Source: Allostella vacuolata (GTDB lineage Bacteria > Pseudomonadota > Alphaproteobacteria > ATCC43930 > Allostellaceae). From it: 64,000 nucleotides of DNA. Under the pieces are notes generated by a model. It was given only the letters and a program-made list of their open reading frames with translations, had not been told where the DNA came from and made no database searches. Below, in pieces: positions 33,577 to 42,905 of the stretch. Position numbers and translations under genes: made by a program. The stretch covers positions 2,815,388 to 2,879,387 of the forward strand of contig AP019702.1 of NCBI GenBank assembly GCA_006739055.1, written 5' to 3'. Within the stretch, counting starts at the first letter, position 1, and every line of letters begins with the position of its first letter.

Positions 33577-34931
33577 CGGCAATGCTGTTTTCCAAGCGCG
33601 CCCGACTTTCCAAGCGCGCCCGACGCGGGATCGCGGCGACGGCGATCCTGGGCGGGCTGGTCGGGGCCTGCGGCTGGCTCGGCGATTCGGCGCCGCCGCC
33701 GATCCCCGGCAACCGTCTGTCGGTGCTGGCGCTGGACCGCAGCATCAAGCCCGACCCGGCGCTGGCCGGCCTTGCCGTCGAGCTGCCGCGCCCGGTCGAG
33801 AACGCCGAATGGCCCCAGGCCGGCGGCTACCCGAACCATGTCATGCACCACCTGGCACTGGTCGACGCGCCCAAGGTCGCGTGGCGGGTCAACCTCGGCG
33901 AACCGGGTGGCGATGACCGCCGCATCCTCGCCACCCCGGTGGTGGCGGGCGGCGTGGTCTACGCCATGGATTCCGGGCGCCGGGTGTCGGCGGTCTCGGC
34001 CGCGTCCGGCAACAGCGTCTGGTCGTTCGACGTCCGCCCGGAGGGGGAGCGCGACGGCGGCTTCGGCGGCGGCGTCGCCTATGCTAACGGGCGCCTCTTC
34101 GTCGCCACCGGCTGGGCCCAGGTCATCGCGCTCGACGCGGCCAGCGGCAAGGAGATCTGGCGCACCGGCGTCGCCGGCCCGGTCCGCTCCGCCCCGACGG
34201 TATCCGGCGGGCGCGTGCTGGCGATCACCATCGACAACCAGCTGGAGGCCTTGTCGGCCGACGACGGGCGCAAGCTGTGGAACCATTCGGCCATCTCCGA
34301 GACGGCCGGCCTGATGGGCGGCTCCAGTCCGGCGGTCGAAGCCGACGCGGTGGTGGCGGCCTTCACCTCGGGCGAGCTGTTCGCGCTGCGGGTCGAGAAT
34401 GGCCGCGTCGCCTGGCAGGACAACCTGGCCGCGGTGCGCCGCATCGATGCCATCTCCGATCTGGCCGACATCCGCGGCCGGCCGGTCATCGACCGGGGTA
34501 CCGTGTTCGCGGTCAGCCATTCCGGCCGCATGGTGGCGATCGACCTGCGCACCGGCAACCGCATCTGGGAGCAGGAGGTCGGCAGCCTGGAGAGCCCGTG
34601 GGTCGTGGGCGACTACATCTATGTCCTGACCGCCGACTCCGAGGTCGTCTGCCTGTCGCGCGGGGACGGGCGCATCCGCTGGGTTCGCCCGCTGCCGCGC
34701 TTCCGCCGCGAGACCGAACGCAAGGACCCGCTGTTCTGGGCGGGGCCGGTGGTCGCGGGCGACCGGGTCGTCGTCTTCGGCTCCAACCGCGAGGCCTTCG
34801 CCATCTCGCCCTATACCGGCGAGCTGCTGGGCACCATCCAGCTTCCCGATGCCGTCTACGCCGCTCCCGTCGTCGCCGGCCGCACCCTCTATGTGGTGAC
34901 CGACGAAGCGGCGCTCATCGCGCTCCGATAG
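33573..34931 (+). CDS. bamB: Outer membrane assembly lipoprotein BamB
   Basis: The 452-residue lipoprotein has a lipobox VGAC at about residue 30-33 after a basic N-terminus, followed by an eight-bladed beta-propeller built from PQQ-like repeats (GGVVYAMDSGRRVSAVSAASG, GRLFVATGWAQVIALDAASGKEIW and similar). It is a subunit of the BAM complex that inserts beta-barrel proteins. ATG 33573 overlaps the upstream stop. The N-terminus includes an 18-base tandem duplication (33589-33606, 33607-33624) giving KRARLSKRAR. Confidence 0.92.
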   Translation: MTAMLFSKRARLSKRARRGIAATAILGGLVGACGWLGDSAPPPIPGNRLSVLALDRSIKPDPALAGLAVELPRPVENAEWPQAGGYPNHVMHHLALVDAPKVAWRVNLGEPGGDDRRILATPVVAGGVVYAMDSGRRVSAVSAASGNSVWSFDVRPEGERDGGFGGGVAYANGRLFVATGWAQVIALDAASGKEIWRTGVAGPVRSAPTVSGGRVLAITIDNQLEALSADDGRKLWNHSAISETAGLMGGSSPAVEADAVVAAFTSGELFALRVENGRVAWQDNLAAVRRIDAISDLADIRGRPVIDRGTVFAVSHSGRMVAIDLRTGNRIWEQEVGSLESPWVVGDYIYVLTADSEVVCLSRGDGRIRWVRPLPRFRRETERKDPLFWAGPVVAGDRVVVFGSNREAFAISPYTGELLGTIQLPDAVYAAPVVAGRTLYVVTDEAALIALR

Positions 34932-34935
34932 GACC

Positions 34936-36345
34936 ATGACCGCCCGCATCGCCATCGTCGGCCGACCCAACGTCGGCAAGTCGACCCTGTTCAACCGCCT
35001 GGCCGGCCGCAAGCTGGCGATCGTCGACGACCTGCCGGGGGTCACCCGCGACCGCCGGGAGGCGGAAGGCCGCCTCGGCCCGCTGCACTTCACCGTCGTC
35101 GACACCGCCGGGCTGGAGGATATCCGCGACGAGAGCCTGGAGGCGCGCATGCGCGCCCAGACCGAGCAGGCGGTGGGCGACGCCGACGCGGTGCTGATGG
35201 TGATCGACGGGCGGGTCGGCGTGACCCCGATGGACCGGCACTTCGCCGCCTGGCTGCGGCGGGAGACCCGGCCCGTCATCCTGGTCGTCAACAAGTGCGA
35301 GGGCCGGGCCGGCGCCAGCGCCACGGGCGAGGCCTACGCGCTCGGGCTGGGCGAGCCGGTCGCCGTCTCGGCCGAGCATGGCGAGGGCATGGCCGAGCTC
35401 TATGACCGGCTCGCCCCCGCGCTGGCCCCGATCCTGGCGGCCGAGCCGGAAGCCGAGGATGCGGAAGACGCCGAGCCCGGCGTTGCCCCACTGCCGGTGG
35501 AGAGCGAGGATCGGCCCGACCTGCCGATCTCGATCGCCTTCATCGGCCGCCCCAACGTCGGCAAGTCGACGCTCGCCAACCGACTGATCGGCGAGGACCG
35601 GATGCTGACCGGGCCGGAGGCGGGCATCACCCGCGACGCCATCAGCGTCGACTGGGAATATCGCGGCCGCCGCCTGAAGCTGGTCGACACGGCCGGGCTG
35701 CGCCGGCGCGCCAACATCGTCGAACGGCTGGAGAAGCTGGCGACCGAGGACACCGACCGGGCGATGCGCTTCGCCCAGGTCGTCGTCCTGGTGCTCGATG
35801 CCACCCAGCTGATGGAGAAGCAGGACCTGACGATTGCCCGCCGGGTCACCGAGGAAGGGCGCGCACTGGTCATCGCGATCAGCAAGTGGGACCTGATCGA
35901 GGACCGCCAGGCGGTCCTGCAGGGCTTCCGCGACCGGCTGGAAACTTCGCTCCAGCAGGTCAAGGGCGTCGAGCTGGTGCCGCTGTCGGGCGAGACCGGC
36001 CATGGCATCCCGCGCCTGATGGACGCGATCTTCCGCACCTTCGAGGCCTGGAACCGCAAGGTCCCCACCCACGCGCTGAACCGCTGGCTGAAGGCGATGT
36101 CGGAACGCCATCCCCCGCCGATGGTCCAGGGCCGCCGCCTGCGCCTGCGCTACCTGACCCAGACCAAGATCCGGCCGCCGACCTTCCAGCTCTTCCTCAG
36201 CCGGCCCGACGCCCTGCCGGACGATTATGGCCGCTATATCGTCAACGGCCTGCGCGAGGACTTCAAGATCCCGAGCGTGCCGATCCGGCTGGTCCTGAGG
36301 AAGTCCGACAACCCGTTCGCCGACAAGGGCAAGAACGAGGATTAG
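34936..36345 (+). CDS. der: Ribosome-assembly GTPase Der (EngA)
   Basis: The 469-residue protein has two consecutive G domains, each with GRPNVGKST (residues about 9-17 and 203-212), DTAG and NK/SKWD motifs, followed by a KH-like C-terminal domain (MVQGRRLRLRYLTQ). The linker between the G domains is acidic (EAEDAEDAEPG). Der acts in maturation of the 50S subunit. Repeat copy 3 follows its 3' end. Confidence 0.95.
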   Translation: MTARIAIVGRPNVGKSTLFNRLAGRKLAIVDDLPGVTRDRREAEGRLGPLHFTVVDTAGLEDIRDESLEARMRAQTEQAVGDADAVLMVIDGRVGVTPMDRHFAAWLRRETRPVILVVNKCEGRAGASATGEAYALGLGEPVAVSAEHGEGMAELYDRLAPALAPILAAEPEAEDAEDAEPGVAPLPVESEDRPDLPISIAFIGRPNVGKSTLANRLIGEDRMLTGPEAGITRDAISVDWEYRGRRLKLVDTAGLRRRANIVERLEKLATEDTDRAMRFAQVVVLVLDATQLMEKQDLTIARRVTEEGRALVIAISKWDLIEDRQAVLQGFRDRLETSLQQVKGVELVPLSGETGHGIPRLMDAIFRTFEAWNRKVPTHALNRWLKAMSERHPPPMVQGRRLRLRYLTQTKIRPPTFQLFLSRPDALPDDYGRYIVNGLREDFKIPSVPIRLVLRKSDNPFADKGKNED

Positions 36346-36414
36346 GGCAGGTCCCGGCCCGCCGGCAATAGAATGGCCGGGGAGCGTCGATCGGAGCGCT
36401 GGCCACCAGTCAAT

Positions 36415-36534
36415 GCGCCCCTCGACTGGGCTCGGGGTGAGGCGATCCTTCTTATCCCACCGGCGTTTCTGCCAATGAAGAAGCTCCTCATCCCGAGCCC
36501 GGTGGAGGGACGCTGAGACCGACGGGCAACGCGC
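36415..36534 (+). repeat. Dispersed palindromic element, copy 3
   Basis: Arms at 36415-36442 and 36486-36513 pair around a 43-base loop; a tail to 36534 contains GAGACCGACGGGCAACGCGCC, matching copies 1 and 2. The loop has a second dyad CCTTCTT/AAGAAG. It lies in the 206-base gap between the convergent der and small lipoprotein genes. Confidence 0.85.
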
Positions 36535-36551
36535 CGATGGGTTGCCCGGGC

Positions 36552-36722
36552 CTAGAAGAAGCTGCCGATCACCGCGCCGCCGACGCCGCCGATCGCCGCC
36601 CCGGTGACGCCGCCGACCGCGGCACCGCCGGCCGCGCCGGCACCCGCGCCGACCAGGGTGCCGCAGGCCGACAGGCCGGCCAGCAGGGCACCCATCATCG
36701 CCAATCGCCGCATCGTCCGCAT
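36552..36722 (-). CDS. Small glycine-zipper lipoprotein
   Basis: A 56-residue frame opens at ATG 36722, preceded on the minus strand by GGGAGA. The product has a short signal peptide with lipobox LSAC (Cys20) and then consists almost only of Gly, Ala and Val in a GxxxG-rich glycine zipper (GAGAGAAGGAAVGG ... GVGGAVIGSFF). Such small lipoproteins resemble Lpp/OsmB-type entericidin-like or 17-kDa-antigen glycine-zipper proteins of the envelope. It is the last gene of the purF-SDR-gdpD run, 18 bases after gdpD. Confidence 0.75.
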   Translation of the reverse strand: MRTMRRLAMMGALLAGLSACGTLVGAGAGAAGGAAVGGVTGAAIGGVGGAVIGSFF

Positions 36723-36740
36723 TCCGATCTCCCTTTTCCG

Positions 36741-37721
36741 CTATGGGGCAACGGGGCTGGGCGGGGGCGGTTCCAGGCCGCGCTCGATCATCAGCCCGCG
36801 CAGGATGTCCGGCCGGTCGGTGATGATGCCGTCGACTCCACGGTCGATCAGGGCCGCCATCTCCGCCCGCTGGTTCACCGTCCAGACCACGACCTTGAGG
36901 CCGAGCCGCCGCGCCTCCGCCAGGTCGGCATCGGTCAGGTCGCGATAATAGGGCGACCATACGCCGCCGCCGGCGGCCTTGACCATACGCGGCACCGATC
37001 CGCCATGGTCGGCCGGGGCGATGCCCGCGGTCCAGGGACCGGCCGGGCCGTCGCCGATATTGTCGAGGAAGCGCTGCCGCGCCGACAGGTAGACGGTCGG
37101 GATGCCCGGGGCCGCCTGCTGCACTAGGGCCAGCGTGCGCCAGTCGAACGACTGGATGGTCACGCGCCCCTCCATCCCGTCCGCGCGGATGCGGGCCAGG
37201 AGCCGGTCGACGAACTCCTGTGGCCCGGCGGTGGCGTCGGGCCGGCGGGGATCGATCTTGGTCTCGACGTTGAAGCGCACGGCCCGGTTGCCGCTGCGGC
37301 GGACCAGGGCGAAGAGGTCGGCCAGGGCGGGAATGCGCTCGCCGTCGACGGCCCGCTGGTCGGGATAGCGGGCCGGGTGGCGCGAGGCCGGATCCGCCCG
37401 GCCGATGTCGTAGCGGGCGAGCGCCGCGCGGGGCAGGGAACGGAGCAGGGGCCCGGGCGGGTCGATCCAGCGCCCGTCGGTGCCGCGGGTGAGGTCCGGG
37501 TTGAGCGCCGCGTCGTGATGGATCACGACTGCGCCGTCCGCCGTGATGCCGGTGTCCAGCTCCAGCACCGAGACGCCGAGCGACAGCGATCCGGCGAAGG
37601 CGGTGAGCGAGTTCTCCGGCCACAGGCCGCGGCCGCCGCGATGGGCCTGCAGCTCCAGGGCTGCGGCCGGCCCAGTTGCCAGGATCAGGGCGGCCAGCGC
37701 CAGGAGGCCGGCCCGCCGCAT
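36741..37721 (-). CDS. Secreted glycerophosphodiester phosphodiesterase
   Basis: The 326-residue protein has a signal peptide (RRAGLLALAALILATGPAAA) and a GDPD TIM-barrel: QAHRGGRGLWPENSLTAF with the catalytic His-Arg, LELDTGITADGAVVIHHD with metal ligands, and a terminal VVWTVNQ ... DGIITDRPD. It hydrolyses glycerophosphodiesters from phospholipid turnover in the periplasm to glycerol 3-phosphate and an alcohol. Start overlaps the SDR stop by one base (TGATG). Confidence 0.9.
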   Translation of the reverse strand: MRRAGLLALAALILATGPAAALELQAHRGGRGLWPENSLTAFAGSLSLGVSVLELDTGITADGAVVIHHDAALNPDLTRGTDGRWIDPPGPLLRSLPRAALARYDIGRADPASRHPARYPDQRAVDGERIPALADLFALVRRSGNRAVRFNVETKIDPRRPDATAGPQEFVDRLLARIRADGMEGRVTIQSFDWRTLALVQQAAPGIPTVYLSARQRFLDNIGDGPAGPWTAGIAPADHGGSVPRMVKAAGGGVWSPYYRDLTDADLAEARRLGLKVVVWTVNQRAEMAALIDRGVDGIITDRPDILRGLMIERGLEPPPPSPVAP

Positions 37722-38443
37722 CAGGAAAAGACGATCCGCTGGCCCTGGTGGGGATAGTCCGGCATCAGCAGGGGCAGCATGCCGAGCGCGGCCTCGGCCG
37801 GGTCGGGCACCGACGCCGGATCCTCGCCCGGGAAGGCGGCGGCGCGCAGGCCGGTGCGCATGGCGCCGGGGTCGAAGATGTTGGCGCGCACGGCCGTGTT
37901 GCCGAGCTCGGCCGCATAGAGCCGCACCAGCGTCTCCAGCCCGCCCTTGCTGACCGCGTAGCCGGCCCAGTAGGCCTCGCGCCCGGTCGCCTCGGCGCAG
38001 CTGACGAAGACGGCGCGGCCGGCATCGGACAGGCGCAGCAGCGGGTCCAGGCTGCGGATCAGCCGCCAGTTGGCGGTCAGGTTGACGGCCATCACGTCCG
38101 CCCACTGCTCCGGCCGGATGTGGCCGACGGGCGTCAGGCTGCCGAGCGCGCCTGCGGCCGCGACCAGCATGTCGAGCTTGCCGAAGCGGCCATGCAGGGC
38201 GGCCCCCAGCTGGTCGATCCGCTCGCCCTCCTTGAGGTCGAGCGGGACCAGGGTGGCGGTGCCGCCGGCGCGGCGCACCGCGTCGTCGGTCTGCTCCAGC
38301 CCGCCCACGGTGCGCGCGACCAGGATCAGGTGCGCGCCTTCCGAGGCGATGGCGACGGCGGCGGCGGCCCCGAACCCGCGGGAGGCTCCGGTGACGACGG
38401 CGACCCGCCCCGCCAGGCGGCGGGGGGCAGCGGCTTCGGTCAT
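37721..38443 (-). CDS. Short-chain dehydrogenase/reductase
   Basis: The 240-residue SDR has the NAD(P) motif TGASRGFG, NAG-equivalent VAAAGALG and active-site YAVSKGG (Tyr-x3-Lys) with a preceding Ser in FVSC. Such an SDR is often found next to purF in alphaproteobacteria and lacks a defined substrate. ATG 38443 lies 4 bases after the purF stop; the longer frame upstream overlaps purF and is rejected. Confidence 0.88.
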   Translation of the reverse strand: MTEAAAPRRLAGRVAVVTGASRGFGAAAAVAIASEGAHLILVARTVGGLEQTDDAVRRAGGTATLVPLDLKEGERIDQLGAALHGRFGKLDMLVAAAGALGSLTPVGHIRPEQWADVMAVNLTANWRLIRSLDPLLRLSDAGRAVFVSCAEATGREAYWAGYAVSKGGLETLVRLYAAELGNTAVRANIFDPGAMRTGLRAAAFPGEDPASVPDPAEAALGMLPLLMPDYPHQGQRIVFS

Positions 38444-38447
38444 GGGG

Positions 38448-39908
38448 TCAGGCGATCTCGGCGAGCAGGGAAAGCTGGGAAGGGGTCCCGGCGGCGTCGT
38501 AGTCGGCAAGGGTCGTCGGATAGTCGCCCGTGAAGCAGGCGTCGCAGAACTGCGGCTGGCTGGGGTTGCGGCTGGCGTGGCCCATCGCCCGGTAGAGGCC
38601 GTCGATCGAGATGAAGGCGAGCGAGTCGGCGCCGATGAACTTGGCCATGCCGGCGACGTCGAAGCGCGAGGCCAGGAGCCGCTCCCGCTCCGGCGTGTCG
38701 ATGCCGTAGAAGCAGGAATTGGTCGTGGGCGGGCTGGAGATGCGCATGTGGACCTCGGCGGCGCCGGCCTGGCGCACCATCTCGACGATCTTGGTCGAGG
38801 TGGTGCCGCGGACGATGCTGTCGTCCACCAGGATGACCCGCTTGCCCTCGATCATCGCCCGGTTGGCGTTGTGCTTCAGCTTCACGCCGAGATGGCGGAT
38901 ATGGTCGGTCGGCTCGATGAAGGTCCGCCCGACATAGTGGTTGCGGATGATGCCGAGTTCGAACGGGATGCCGGCCCCCGCGGCATAGCCGATCGAGGCG
39001 GGCACGCCCGAATCCGGCACCGGGATGACGACGTCGGCATCGACATGGCTTTCCCGCGCCAGCTCCGCGCCGATGCGCTTGCGCGCCTCGTAGACGCTGC
39101 TGCCCTCGACGATGCTGTCGGGGCGGGCGAAGTAGATGTACTCGAAGACGCAGAAGCGCTTGGGTGGGCGGGCGAAGGGGAAGATGCTGCGGATGCCGCT
39201 CTCGTTGATGACCACCATCTCGCCCGGCTCGACATCGCGCACGAAGTCCGCGCCGATGATGTCGAAGGCGCAGGTCTCCGAGGTCAGGATCCAGGTGGTG
39301 CCGAGGCGGCCCAGCACCAGCGGCCGGACGCCGAGCGGGTCGCGCACGCCGACCAGTTCCTTGCTCGACATGGCGACCAGCGAGTAGGCGCCCTCGACCC
39401 GGTGCAGCGCGTCGATCATGCGATCCACCACGGTGGCGCGCAGGCTGGTGGCGATCAGGTGGACGATGACCTCGGTGTCGGTGGTCGACTGGAACAGGCT
39501 GCCGCGGCGCACCAGCTCGCGGCGGATGCCGTAGGAGTTGGTCAGGTTGCCGTTGTGGCAGATGGCCAGCCCGCCGAACTCGAAGTCGGCGAACAGCGGC
39601 TGGACGTTGCGCAGCGTGGTGTCGCCGGTCGTCGCATAACGGACATGGCCGATCGCCATGCTGCCGACCAGCGACTGCATGGTCGCCTGCGAGCTGAAAT
39701 TCTCGCCGACCTGGCCCAGGCCGCGATGGGCATGGAACTGGATGCCGTCATAGCTGACGATGCCGGCCGATTCCTGGCCGCGATGCTGGAGGGCATGGAG
39801 GCCGAGCGCGGCGTGGGCCGCGGCCTCCGGATGGCCGAAGATCCCGAAGACGCCGCACTCTTCCTTGAAGTGGTCGTCGTCGAAGGGATGGGTGGTCAGC
39901 GTCTTCAT
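38448..39908 (-). CDS. purF: Amidophosphoribosyltransferase PurF
   Basis: The 486-residue enzyme catalyses the first committed step of purine synthesis, PRPP plus glutamine to phosphoribosylamine. An 17-residue propeptide precedes EECGVFGIFG, in which Cys is the glutaminase nucleophile after processing. The PRPP site VILVDDSIVRGTTSTKIV lies at about 375. HALQHRGQESAG and GHVRYATTG of the N-terminal nucleophile domain are intact. The 152 bases upstream contain no gene. Confidence 0.96.
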   Translation of the reverse strand: MKTLTTHPFDDDHFKEECGVFGIFGHPEAAAHAALGLHALQHRGQESAGIVSYDGIQFHAHRGLGQVGENFSSQATMQSLVGSMAIGHVRYATTGDTTLRNVQPLFADFEFGGLAICHNGNLTNSYGIRRELVRRGSLFQSTTDTEVIVHLIATSLRATVVDRMIDALHRVEGAYSLVAMSSKELVGVRDPLGVRPLVLGRLGTTWILTSETCAFDIIGADFVRDVEPGEMVVINESGIRSIFPFARPPKRFCVFEYIYFARPDSIVEGSSVYEARKRIGAELARESHVDADVVIPVPDSGVPASIGYAAGAGIPFELGIIRNHYVGRTFIEPTDHIRHLGVKLKHNANRAMIEGKRVILVDDSIVRGTTSTKIVEMVRQAGAAEVHMRISSPPTTNSCFYGIDTPERERLLASRFDVAGMAKFIGADSLAFISIDGLYRAMGHASRNPSQPQFCDACFTGDYPTTLADYDAAGTPSQLSLLAEIA

Positions 39909-40060
39909 CGCCGTTCTCCGCCGCCCGTCCGGCCCGATGGGGTGTGGTTCGCCAAGGGTCGCTCGACGGGGCGGTTATAGACGTCTCGAAACCGTCACGC
40001 ACGCGGTTTCCATGATCGCGAATCATTCTCGGCCGGTGGGGCCAGGGCCACCGGACGAGG

Positions 40061-40714
40061 CTACGGGCCGCTCTGCCTGATCATCCGGTCCATCCCGCTG
40101 CGTTCGCCGGGCGCGTAACCCGGTGTCGGGGCGGGCGCCGGGGCGGCGCGGACCGGGGGACTGCTCAGGACATCGTAGGTCTTCCTGGCATCGCGGGCCT
40201 GGTCGAGCCGGCGTTGGCCTTCGTCGAGCGCACGATCACGGAACTCCTTGGGGACCAGGGTGGTCAGCCATGTGGCCCCTTGCTGGACCAATGGCAAGGC
40301 ACGCGCGGATTTGACCCAGGGGGGATGCTCGCCGGGCGGCACCGCCCAGACCAGCAGCAGGTAGGCGAGGCACACCAGCACGCCGCCGCGCACGATGCCG
40401 AAGACGAGGCCGAGGCTGCGGTCGACGGCGCTGAGCGCACTGCCACGCACCCGGCTGGCGATGGCATGGGTGATCAGCGAGAAGACGATGAGGGCGAACA
40501 GGAACAGCACCGCACCCAGCGCGATGTCGGCGATCAGCGTCGGCCCCAGCAGGTCGCGGGCGTGCGGGCGGAGCGGCGTGAAACCGTAGAGCGCGACCAG
40601 TGCCGCGCCGATCCAGCCGGCGACCGACAGCACCTCGCGCACGAAGCCGCGGATGACCGCGAACAGCGCGGACAGCGCGATGACGCCGATGACGGCGAGG
40701 TCGAGCTCGTTCAC
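40061..40714 (-). CDS. cvpA: CvpA-family membrane protein
   Basis: The 217-residue protein has four membrane segments within about 165 residues (LAVIGVIALSALFAVIRGFVREVLSVAGWIGA at the N-terminus is the CvpA hallmark) and a Pro/Ala-rich cytoplasmic tail. CvpA homologues support envelope homeostasis and are typically encoded beside purF. GTG 40714 overlaps the radA stop (GTGA). Confidence 0.88.
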   Translation of the reverse strand: MNELDLAVIGVIALSALFAVIRGFVREVLSVAGWIGAALVALYGFTPLRPHARDLLGPTLIADIALGAVLFLFALIVFSLITHAIASRVRGSALSAVDRSLGLVFGIVRGGVLVCLAYLLLVWAVPPGEHPPWVKSARALPLVQQGATWLTTLVPKEFRDRALDEGQRRLDQARDARKTYDVLSSPPVRAAPAPAPTPGYAPGERSGMDRMIRQSGP

Positions 40715-42105
40715 GGCTGCGACCGCCGGGCGGCGGCGGCGCCCTTGTCCTCGAACAGCGCCACCAGCTCCGCCACCGTGCCGATCTCCTGCGAGGAGAC
40801 CTCGGCCGAGCGGGCCAGCCGCCGGCCGCGCTGCGGCGGCATCATCGCGCGCTCGAAGCCGAGCTTGCCCGCTTCCTTCAATCTCTGTTCCGTCTGGCTC
40901 ACCGCCCGCACCTCGCCCGACAGGCCGATTTCCCCGAACACCACGGTCGCCGCCGGCAGGGCCTGGCCGGTCGATGCCGAGATCAACGCGGCTGCAACGG
41001 CAAGGTCGGCCGCCGGTTCCTGGATCCGCAATCCGCCTGCCACATTCAGATAGATATCGTTGGCCCCGATCGCCACCCCGGCGCGCGCTTCCAGCACCGC
41101 CAGGATCATCGACAGGCGCCCGCCGTCCCAGCCGACCACCGCGCGGCGCGGGGTGCCGGGCGCCGACGGCGCCACCAGGGCCTGGATTTCCACCAGCATC
41201 GGGCGAGTGCCTTCCATGCCGGCGAACACGGCCGCGCCGGACACGTCGCCCTGGCGGTCGGCGAGGAACAGGGCCGACGGGTTCAGCACCTCGGCCAGGC
41301 CGCGGTCGGTCATCTCGAAGACGCCGATCTCGTCGGTCGGCCCGAAGCGGTTCTTGACCGCGCGCAGGATGCGGAACTGGTGACCGCGCTCGCCCTCGAA
41401 ATAGAGCACGGTGTCGACCATGTGCTCGAGCACCCGGGGGCCGGCGATGGTGCCCTCCTTGGTGACGTGGCCGACCAGCACCAGGGCGAAGCCGCGGCGC
41501 TTGGCCAGGCGGATCAGCTCCTGGGCGCTGGAACGCACCTGGGCGACCGTGCCGGGGGCCGAATCCAGCGAGTCGACATACATGGTCTGAATGGAATCGA
41601 CGACCACCAGGGCCGGTACTTCGCCCTGGTCCAGCGAGGCGACGATGTCGCGCACGCTGGTGGCGGCGGCGAGCTGCACGGGGGCTGTGGCGACGCCGAG
41701 GCGGCGGGCGCGCATCCGCACCTGCTCGACCGCCTCTTCGCCCGAGATGTAGAGGACGCTGCCGGTCGCCCCCAGCCGGGCCGCCACCTGCAGCAGCAGC
41801 GTCGACTTGCCGATGCCGGGGTCGCCGCCGACCAGCAAGGCGCTGCCCGGGACCAGGCCGCCGCCGGCGACCCGGTCGAACTCGCCGATCCCGGTCACCC
41901 GGCGCGGCGCTTCCTCCTCGCTGCCCTCCAGCCCGACCAGCTCGATGCGGCGGCCGCGGGCCGCACCCAGCCCCTTGGGCGGGGCCTCGGCCGATGCCTC
42001 CTCCACGAGCGAGTTCCAGGCGCCGCAATCCTCGCAGCGGCCGGCCCATTTCGGGTGCACGGCGCCGCACTGCTGGCAGACGAAGCGGGCGGCCGGGCGG
42101 GCCAT
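40711..42105 (-). CDS. radA: DNA repair ATPase RadA
   Basis: The 464-residue protein has an N-terminal Zn finger (CQQC-x10-CEDC), Walker A GGDPGIGKST at about 95, the RadA-specific KNRFG motif (KNRFGPTDEIG) and a C-terminal Lon-protease-like domain (APSAPGTPRRAVVGWDGGRL ... IGLSGEVRAV). It processes recombination intermediates as a branch-migration helicase. Start ATG 42105 opens MARPAARFVCQQCG. Confidence 0.95.
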   Translation of the reverse strand: MARPAARFVCQQCGAVHPKWAGRCEDCGAWNSLVEEASAEAPPKGLGAARGRRIELVGLEGSEEEAPRRVTGIGEFDRVAGGGLVPGSALLVGGDPGIGKSTLLLQVAARLGATGSVLYISGEEAVEQVRMRARRLGVATAPVQLAAATSVRDIVASLDQGEVPALVVVDSIQTMYVDSLDSAPGTVAQVRSSAQELIRLAKRRGFALVLVGHVTKEGTIAGPRVLEHMVDTVLYFEGERGHQFRILRAVKNRFGPTDEIGVFEMTDRGLAEVLNPSALFLADRQGDVSGAAVFAGMEGTRPMLVEIQALVAPSAPGTPRRAVVGWDGGRLSMILAVLEARAGVAIGANDIYLNVAGGLRIQEPAADLAVAAALISASTGQALPAATVVFGEIGLSGEVRAVSQTEQRLKEAGKLGFERAMMPPQRGRRLARSAEVSSQEIGTVAELVALFEDKGAAAARRSQP

Positions 42106-42128
42106 CGGTCGGCGCGGCGGTGCGGCCG

Positions 42129-42905
42129 TCAGAGCGGCCGCACCTCCATCTGGATCGGTCCCTCGGCGTGGCCGTTCACGAACTGGTCGACATAGGGGTT
42201 GCCCGAGCGGTCGATGTCCGCCGCCGGGCCGTTCCAGATGATCTTGCCGTGATAGATCATCGCCACCCGGCTGGCGATCTTGCGCGCCGAATGCATGTCG
42301 TGGGTGATCGTGATGGTCGTGGCGCCCAGCTCCTGGACGCAGGCGATGATCAGGTCGTTGATGACGTCGGCCATGATCGGGTCGAGCCCGGTGGTCGGCT
42401 CGTCGAACAGGATGATCTCCGGCTCGCGGGCGATCGCGCGGGCGAGCGATACACGCTTCTGCATGCCGCCCGACAGCTCCGAGGGGTGCAGCTCGGCGAC
42501 CGGGGCGCCCAGGCCGACCGCCTGCAGCTTGCGCAGCGCGATCGCGCGCGCCTCCGCCCGCGCCATGCCCTGGCCCTGGATCAGGCCGAAGGCGACGTTC
42601 TCCCACACCGGCAGGCTGTCGAAGAGGGCGCCGCCCTGGAACAGCATGCCGAACTTGGCCATCACCCGCTCGCGGCCGCGCCGGTCGAGCTTCGTCACGT
42701 CCTCGCCGTCGATCCGGACGCTGCCGGCATCGGGCCGGATCAGCCCCAGGATGCATTTGATCATCACCGACTTGCCGCTGCCGGAGCCGCCGATGACCAC
42801 CAGCGATTCGCCCTGCGCGATGTCGAGGTCGATGCCGTCGAGCACCACCTTGGGCCCGAACCGCTTGCTCAGGCCGCGCACCTGGATCTTGGGGGTCGTG
42901 CTCAT
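42129..42905 (-). CDS. mlaF: Lipid-transport ABC ATPase MlaF
   Basis: The 258-residue ATPase has Walker A GGSGSGKSV, signature LSGGMQKRVSLARA, Walker B IILFDEPTTGLDP and switch His in THDMHSARKIA, and matches MlaF/Ttg2A of the Mla system that moves phospholipids between the membranes. It is coupled to mlaE by a 4-base overlap. The substrate-binding MCE protein (MlaD) is not in the window. Confidence 0.9.
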   Translation of the reverse strand: MSTTPKIQVRGLSKRFGPKVVLDGIDLDIAQGESLVVIGGSGSGKSVMIKCILGLIRPDAGSVRIDGEDVTKLDRRGRERVMAKFGMLFQGGALFDSLPVWENVAFGLIQGQGMARAEARAIALRKLQAVGLGAPVAELHPSELSGGMQKRVSLARAIAREPEIILFDEPTTGLDPIMADVINDLIIACVQELGATTITITHDMHSARKIASRVAMIYHGKIIWNGPAADIDRSGNPYVDQFVNGHAEGPIQMEVRPL

